A stretch of DNA of 11,518 nt. It comes from Chrysochromulina parva (taxonomy: Eukaryota; Haptophyta; Prymnesiales; Chrysochromulinaceae). The notes beneath the pieces were generated by a model. It made no database searches. It saw only the letters and a list, made by a program, of their open reading frames with translations, and had not been told where the DNA came from. The stretch is taken from assembly GCA_002887195.1 (NCBI GenBank), contig PJAB01001911.1, positions 1 through 11,518 of the forward strand, given 5' to 3'. The position numbers and the translations under genes were made by a program. Each line of letters starts with the position of its first letter. Position 1 is the stretch's first letter. Positions 7,111 through 11,518 of this stretch are shown here, one piece after another.

Positions 7111-8637
7111 ATGAAACGGCGAGCGGGGGCACACATGCGGACGACGACGCTTGTCTTCGCACCCCCGCCTTTGCGTGAAATGGCGGATGCTCGCAGTGCG
7201 TCTCCTTCGAGCCGTCTGCTCGAGCTCGAGGCCGATGCGGACGAGGCGCTGCCTGAATACTTCACTCGGCCCGACTCGTCTGAGATACACCACATGCAGC
7301 CCCGTGTGACTCAGCGGAAAGATGCACATCAGGAGGACTTGGCAGCCACTGCCGCTGCTACAAGCTCAGCCGCTACAAGCTCAGCCGCAGCCGAGAGCAT
7401 GGGTGCCGTGCCGTCTGACGACGCAGCTGTACAACCTATGCCGCAGCTTCCACGGCGCCGGCGCGTGGTAGGTCGGACCAAGCCACGGGCGCCGTCAAAG
7501 ACTGCGAAGGTGCTCGCCGAGGAGGCAGCGGCCGGGGTGCGCGAGATGAGCGAAGCCATCTCCGAGGATGCGGCGGCTAGGGCGCGCGCGATACGTGAAG
7601 CCATTTCCAGCGCTAAGGAGTCCAAACTGGCCTCCGAGGCGGCAAAATGGCAAGCTAGCCACCAAAGTTTCATCCCAAACCGGCGGCGCAAGGTCGACCT
7701 CGAGTATCAGAAAGCGCTAAAGAGGAAGGCAGCGGATGTGCCCAAGGGTGCAAGAGTGGGCGCTTCCGCTGGCAGGACCATCATTCGAAGGCATCAAAGG
7801 GAAGTGCATCAGCCGTACGCGACGCCTGTGCCTGCAGACGCCGCCAGCGCGATTGAGGGACTCATTCCAGAGGTACGACGCCTCGACGCGTCACACGATC
7901 GGCAGGTGTCGTTTTCGGACTTTTTGGTCGCCGTAGCTTCGCCGCCGGGCGTAGCCTTGCCGCCGCGCGTAGCATTGCCGCCGGTGATCAACGTAACGGC
8001 CACGACACTCGCAACCATAGGAAACCTAAGCGCTGGACCTGCGCCGGCCGTGCAGAGGGGCCGACGATGCAGCGGAAGCCAAGACGATTTCGGTGTCTGC
8101 TTCATCGACACATTCGCCGCCATCGGCTCCGCAGCCGAGCCCGCCGTCGCGGAGGTGCAACAGGTGCCACCTCATCTCCGCGTCACGTTGCGTCTTCTGA
8201 CGCCCGCTGCACCCGTTGCGCCGTCATGCGCCGGAGCGACCCAATCCGCGCGCGGGGATCCCACATCCTGGCACCGGCGAGCAGCGTATGCAGGCGGTGC
8301 GGGTGTGCCAGCAGCGTGTGCGGGTGGTGCGGGCGGTGCTGCGCCCGCCCCCGGCTGCAGCTACGGCAGCAACGTTGACAGCAGGAGCGCGCGGTGTGTC
8401 GCCCCGCGCGACGGCGGCGAGGGCAGCGGCGCTCCGGGCTTGAGGGCTCTCGGCGCCATGCGATTCGAGGGCGTGGCGAGCCGCGTGCGCGTGGCCTCTC
8501 TTGACCACTTCTATCCGAGTGGCAGCGTCGAGCTCGCCGAGCAGCACTTCAAGCATCAGGAGGCGCGCTGGTGGCAGGCACAGGTGCGCCGGCGCATGTT
8601 GAGCTCTGGATTCGAGTTTTCGTTTTCCGCGGTTTAG
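7111..8637 (+). CDS. Unrecognised protein with one EF-hand-like loop
   Basis: Up to 508 residues, the only plus-strand gene I support. I do not recognise the family. The first 130 residues are Ala/Ser-rich with a short repeat (ATSSA twice). Residues about 125-215 are basic and helical (RRRRVVGRTKPR, RRRKVDLEYQKALKRK), as in nuclear or nucleic-acid-binding regions. At 259-270 a D-A-S-H-D...D loop followed by FL, preceded by a helix, resembles an EF-hand with Asp at position 12. Then come VALPP repeats, a Gly/Ala-rich stretch, and a more ordinary C terminus ending VRRRMLSSGFEFSFSAV. The ATG at 7111 has a weak context and an inverted repeat right before it; ATGs at 7135 and 7180 are alternatives, and 7180 has the best context. 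The low-complexity part (about 8150-8450) might hide an intron. A long open frame in GC-rich DNA can arise by chance, hence the moderate confidence. Confidence 0.5.
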   Translation: MKRRAGAHMRTTTLVFAPPPLREMADARSASPSSRLLELEADADEALPEYFTRPDSSEIHHMQPRVTQRKDAHQEDLAATAAATSSAATSSAAAESMGAVPSDDAAVQPMPQLPRRRRVVGRTKPRAPSKTAKVLAEEAAAGVREMSEAISEDAAARARAIREAISSAKESKLASEAAKWQASHQSFIPNRRRKVDLEYQKALKRKAADVPKGARVGASAGRTIIRRHQREVHQPYATPVPADAASAIEGLIPEVRRLDASHDRQVSFSDFLVAVASPPGVALPPRVALPPVINVTATTLATIGNLSAGPAPAVQRGRRCSGSQDDFGVCFIDTFAAIGSAAEPAVAEVQQVPPHLRVTLRLLTPAAPVAPSCAGATQSARGDPTSWHRRAAYAGGAGVPAACAGGAGGAAPAPGCSYGSNVDSRSARCVAPRDGGEGSGAPGLRALGAMRFEGVASRVRVASLDHFYPSGSVELAEQHFKHQEARWWQAQVRRRMLSSGFEFSFSAV

Positions 8638-8757
8638 CCTAAGCAGTTGGGCCCAGCCCCATGAGTCGGTGTGCGGGGCCCAGGGCGACCGACCCGTGAC
8701 ACACCGGTCACGGGCGTCATACAACACGGCGCACCGCGCGCGCGGCACCCGGGTTGG

Positions 8758-8784
8758 GGGGCGCGGCCCGTTTGGCCGCGCCCC
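8758..8784. repeat. 11-bp GC hairpin with 5-base loop between convergent genes
   Basis: Bases 8758-8768 pair perfectly with 8774-8784 around the loop CGTTT. The geometry, a 10-11 bp all-GC stem and five-base loop, is the same as in the hairpin at 3651-3675. It may help end transcription, but this is inference. Confidence 0.85.
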
Positions 8785-8830
8785 GCCGGCGCCGCGTCGT
8801 TTCGGCCGCGCCCCGCCGGCGCCGCGTCCG
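8771..8830. repeat. About 30-bp tandem repeat, two copies
   Basis: Both copies carry GGCCGCGCCCCGCCGGCGCC followed by GCGTC. They start TTTGG (8771) and TTTCGG (8800) and differ by small insertions only. Confidence 0.9.
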
Positions 8831-9051
8831 CGTCCCGCGGTGGCCGCCCGGCGGCCGGGCGCGTCCGACCACCGCCCGACGCCGAGCGATATCGCTTATC
8901 GGCATGGCGATATGCGAGTGAAAGCCGGCGACATTTTACCGTACGACACCGCAGAGTGTGCACGCGCGTGCGAACATCAAGTACTCTCCTCACGACGTCG
9001 TCGTCGACGACGACACTAAATACGTTTGACCTCAGGGTTGTCAGGGCACTC

Positions 9052-9915
9052 TCACGGCTCAACCACCATCTCGACCTCTCCGAGCTGCGCGTACTCGGCC
9101 CTCACGCGATCGCCTGGCTTGATCAGCTTGGTGTTGCACATCTGCCCCGTCGCCACGAGCTCGCCCGCCTTAAGGTACAGGCCACCTGGGCGGCTGTTGA
9201 GGTGGTTGACGACCCATGCGAGCGCCTCGGCCGGCCCTCCTTGAGGCGCAGCCTTCCCGGAGCCTGTTGCGACCTTCTCGTCGTTGACGAAGAGTTCGAC
9301 CGCGCACTTGACGCCTTCGATGCCCACCTGCGCCGCCGGCAGCCGCGGCCCTAGCACGATGCCGCCGGAGCTGAGCGTGTCCGCGTATTTGCCGAGCGCC
9401 GACGTGACCGCCTCGGCTGCTTCCGGTGTGCTGCGCTGGCCGCAGCACTCGATGATGAGGACGACGCTATCCACCGCGGCCCATGCGTCCTCAACGCTAT
9501 AAGGCCGGTCGCGCGGTGGCAGGTCGGCGCCCATCACTACGCCGATCTCGGGTTCAATCTGACACAAGCCAATGAAGCTTGCGCTGAGGCCTCTTCCTGG
9601 CGCCTCCACGAGAAACCTTTTGAAGAGCGGCGCGGAGATAGCTACCTCGCCCGCGCCGCCAGGGGCACCGATCTTGTAGCCGCCGATCCCTCCCAGCTCA
9701 CTCTCCACGAGCGGGTGCTTTGCGATGGCAAGGTGAGTGGCGTACAGATCTGCCACTGAGACGGGAGACTCTGGGTAAGCATCCGGTCCGAGCTTGACTC
9801 CGCTGACCCAGCTTCTTACGAAGGCGTCAGCGCGCGCCTCCATGGCTGCGTTGATGAGCGTCAGCGATGGCCGCGAGCAGAGGGCTAGGTGACGCACTGC
9901 ATAGGCACGAAGCAT
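9052..9915 (-). CDS. 2-keto-4-pentenoate hydratase / FAH-fold protein, probably mitochondrial
   Basis: 287 residues from the ATG at 9915. The core matches the MhpD branch of the fumarylacetoacetate hydrolase fold, which hydrates 2-hydroxy-dienoates or decarboxylates related keto acids in aromatic breakdown; the exact substrate is unknown. Visible motifs are IGGYKIGA near residue 90, the metal-binding ExE in IEPEIGVVMGADLP (E121, E123), GIVLGPRLPA, GGPAEALAWVVNHL, and the C-terminal GELVATGQ...KPGDRVRAEYAQLGEVEMVV. At the third metal site, where many members have IEIVDSR, this protein reads IIECCGQR, with Gly for Asp. The first 24 residues are basic without acids (MLRAYAVRHLALCSR) and suit a mitochondrial presequence. 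A longer reading from ATG 10038 (328 residues) has a poorer context; ATG 9843 has the best context and would give the core alone. Confidence 0.88.
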   Translation of the reverse strand: MLRAYAVRHLALCSRPSLTLINAAMEARADAFVRSWVSGVKLGPDAYPESPVSVADLYATHLAIAKHPLVESELGGIGGYKIGAPGGAGEVAISAPLFKRFLVEAPGRGLSASFIGLCQIEPEIGVVMGADLPPRDRPYSVEDAWAAVDSVVLIIECCGQRSTPEAAEAVTSALGKYADTLSSGGIVLGPRLPAAQVGIEGVKCAVELFVNDEKVATGSGKAAPQGGPAEALAWVVNHLNSRPGGLYLKAGELVATGQMCNTKLIKPGDRVRAEYAQLGEVEMVVEP

Positions 9916-10199
9916 CCTCCGACGCCGGCACCGACTCCACGTTCGCGGAAGGATTCTCACAGCACACAGGGCAACCGCGCGGTTGCAGTGGAATCCACTC
10001 TCGATCACAAAAACGAGCACGCAGCTCAAAGCTGACATGTGCGGTCCAGGTGCTGTCCTACGGCGTGTCCGGCTTCCTACATATGAACAGGAGTATTATC
10101 ACAGAGCTGGAGCGACCGCACGCGGCCTGAGAGGCCGCCTAATACGCCGCTCATCGTCATAGGCCCGCTGCTCTGTCTCGTTCGTTCGCCTGTTGAGGT

Positions 10200-10796
10200 T
10201 CACACGCCCTCCTGCATGGCTCTCGAGAAGCACGCCTTGCACATGCGGCGGCCGTACGGGATGTACGAGAGGGCGTACCAGAAGAAAGCCGAGAATTGCA
10301 CGACAATGCACGCGACGATGATCACCGCAATCACGTTATCCGAAAGCTGGGTCATGCTCGGCAGCAGGAAGGCGCACACGAGCGTCGCGGCGGCGGACAG
10401 GACGAAGACGAGGGCGACGCCCGCGCGCGTGGGGTGCGACATCCGCTTGAGTTGCCGATGGGGGCCCATGAGGAAAAACGTGGAGGCCACAGAAATGAGG
10501 TTTCCGAGCGTGTAGTTGATGGCAAAGGGCCCCGGGTTACCCTGCAGCAGCTTGTGCCAAAACATCATCGATCCGAGCGAGACGATGCACCCGATGCCAA
10601 AGCAGATGCCAAAGCCCCAGAGCCGCTGCTTGAAGGTGAGCGTTGGGCAGGTGGCGTCGATCACCTCCTCTCGGCGTGTCGGCTGCAGGCCGACCGCCCC
10701 GCGTACCCCGTCCAGGAAAGACGCCTGAGCTGCCGAGCTCTGGTAGGGCGTGTCCTCCTCGCTGTCGCCGCCACCGAAGCGCGCCCAGAAGCTCAT
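10200..10796 (-). CDS. SFT2: SFT2-family vesicle transport protein
   Basis: 198 residues, complete. SFT2 proteins are small four-helix Golgi membrane proteins that act with Got1 and SNAREs in retrograde endosome-to-Golgi and intra-Golgi traffic. A soluble acidic N terminus of about 50 residues (SEEDTPYQSS) precedes TLTFKQRLWGF and four hydrophobic segments at about 58-80, 91-111, 123-146 and 155-177. Family marks are the KQRLWGF entry, FFLMGPHRQLKRM after helix 2, and FWYALSYIPYGRRMCKAC at the end. Length and topology match the family. The ATG at 10796 is the first in frame. The gene lies on the same strand as the hydratase, 160-285 bp before that gene's candidate starts, with no sign of an operon. 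Upstream on the same strand is the receptor-like gene. Confidence 0.95.
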   Translation of the reverse strand: MSFWARFGGGDSEEDTPYQSSAAQASFLDGVRGAVGLQPTRREEVIDATCPTLTFKQRLWGFGICFGIGCIVSLGSMMFWHKLLQGNPGPFAINYTLGNLISVASTFFLMGPHRQLKRMSHPTRAGVALVFVLSAAATLVCAFLLPSMTQLSDNVIAVIIVACIVVQFSAFFWYALSYIPYGRRMCKACFSRAMQEGV

Positions 10797-11277
10797 CGAT
10801 GAATCGCTCCGTCCGCGGACATGGCCTCTTCTGTAGGCACTTCGGCGAGAACGAAAAGCTCACAACGGCGTTGAATGTGTATGTAATTTACTAGGAGATG
10901 AAAATACGCAAACGTCAAACTGCGAACAGCACGTTCACGTTCGCACAGGCGCTCTGCGACGGTCCCGATCACTGAGAGCCCACGCACCGACGTCGTGCTC
11001 CCTGCGTGCTCCCGCCCCTCTGAGAGTTGTGAGTACGATTCGCGAGTCTAGCCGGCTACATACCCACCAATGGCTGCGCGGGTAAGCGCGGGATCGGCCG
11101 CCGCGAAAAAGCCTCTCGCTGACGCACCACTGTCGTACGGCTGTACGGTGGTCCGGATTCGAACTTCACCGGCCGTCCAATGAGCGCTGGCGGCCCGCTT
11201 CCGCGCCTCACCGGCGCTAGCGTGCACGCGCTCGTTGCGGCGCTCATCCGTATGAGACGCGCGTGCGGCGCGATGGC
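10797..11277. other. Intergenic region upstream of SFT2, no supported gene
   Basis: The interval of 481 bp should hold the SFT2 promoter and the 3' UTR of the receptor-like gene. I see a hairpin at 10921-10945, an AT-rich patch near 10875-10910 and the short repeat GTACGG near 11135-11148. Short open frames here show no domain. Confidence 0.6.
10921..10945. repeat. 7-bp inverted repeat upstream of SFT2
   Basis: TGCGAAC (10921-10927) pairs with GTTCGCA (10939-10945) across 11 bases. The loop and right arm contain CACGTTCACGTTCGC, a short internal duplication. The site lies about 125 bp before the SFT2 ATG and could be a factor site or chance. Confidence 0.55.
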
Positions 11278-11518
11278 TCACGCCTTGTTCTCCTCGTACG
11301 GAGTCGCCGCCTCGCCCGTATCGTCGGCGAGTGCTTGCTTCAGTGCGGGGTCCGTTTTGTTACCCTGCGCCTCGGCAGCTTTCTCCCGAAGCTTCTCGAC
11401 GAATTTCTTCGTTTCCGCGTACGAGAACAGGCAGCCGTCTTTCACGAGGCCGGGCAGCTGCCTCCAGTACTCGATCTGCGGCACCGCCTCGATCCCCCGC
11501 TTCTGAGTGTACTTGAAG
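11278..11518 (-). CDS. Probable M6P-receptor/ATG27-like cargo receptor, C-terminal tail only
   Basis: Only the last 79 codons and the TGA are in the window; the gene continues past the right edge. The stretch FKYTQKRGIEAVPQIEYWRQ followed by LPGLVKDGCLFSY resembles the juxtamembrane tail of cation-dependent mannose-6-phosphate receptors and related ATG27/MRL1-type sorting receptors, which carry a G-x-E-x-x-P-x-x-x-[FY]-W...L..LV.DG pattern right after their single membrane helix. These receptors carry hydrolases or membrane between Golgi and endosomes. The rest is a charged helix (about 25 residues) and an acidic end (ADDTGEAATPYEENKA). I see no clear DxxLL or YxxΦ sorting motif. The lumenal domain and membrane helix are not visible, so the call rests on this one motif. 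An unrelated protein with a similar WR-LPGLV-DG block is possible. Confidence 0.5.
   Translation of the reverse strand, partial: FKYTQKRGIEAVPQIEYWRQLPGLVKDGCLFSYAETKKFVEKLREKAAEAQGNKTDPALKQALADDTGEAATPYEENKA

Larger units (their letters stand above)
8638..9051. other. Convergent spacer rich in GC hairpins and palindromes
   Basis: The plus-strand gene and the minus-strand hydratase end toward each other across this interval, so it should carry both 3' UTRs. No gene is supported. It contains a strong hairpin (8758-8784), a roughly 30-bp tandem repeat (8771-8830) and three perfect palindromes of 12, 12 and 18 bp (8885-8896, 8960-8971, 8997-9014). Confidence 0.65.

Noticed and set aside
11140..11175. 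tRNA-like T-loop (TTCGAAT on the minus strand)
   Set aside because: The flanking bases do not pair as a T stem, and no acceptor or anticodon stem can be drawn.

Overview
The window looks like nuclear DNA from a GC-rich eukaryotic microalga or similar protist. A haptophyte or stramenopile-type genome is my guess; nothing in the sequence fixes the lineage. The reasons are that a plant/animal-type two-pore channel gene is split by a spliceosomal-type intron, that SFT2 and mannose-6-phosphate-receptor-like genes are present, that ribosome-binding sites and operons are absent, and that starts fit eukaryotic ATG rules. Coding density is high and exons are long.

Layout from left to right. A ThrE/Prm10-family (DUF1212) membrane transporter runs on the minus strand and leaves the window at base 1. 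A minus-strand J-domain/Rieske fusion lies at 1477-3336. About 0.8 kb of G-rich DNA without a convincing gene follows. A minus-strand two-pore channel (TPC1 type) occupies 4151-6807 in two exons. A divergent promoter region of about 300 bp separates it from the only plus-strand gene, an unrecognised protein with one EF-hand-like loop (7111-8637). A convergent, hairpin- and palindrome-rich spacer follows. Then come three minus-strand genes: a MhpD/fumarylacetoacetase-fold hydratase with a likely mitochondrial presequence, an SFT2 Golgi membrane protein, and, at the right edge, the cytosolic tail of a probable M6P-receptor/ATG27-like cargo receptor.

The genes do not form an obvious pathway. TPC1, SFT2 and the receptor tail are all endomembrane proteins, but in a eukaryote this may be chance.

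The most remarkable signal is in the two introns. Each is bounded by a direct duplication of exon sequence carrying CAG|G. In the transporter gene an 83-nt intron equals exactly the period of a 44-nt duplication with one mismatch. In TPC1 a 179-nt GC-AG intron is made of two arrays of ten-base repeats around an internal copy of the exon1-exon2 junction, still recognisable although the two exons are now separated. Both look like introns created recently from duplicated exon DNA. A second item is the single-frame fusion of an N-terminal J domain with a C-terminal Rieske [2Fe-2S] domain.
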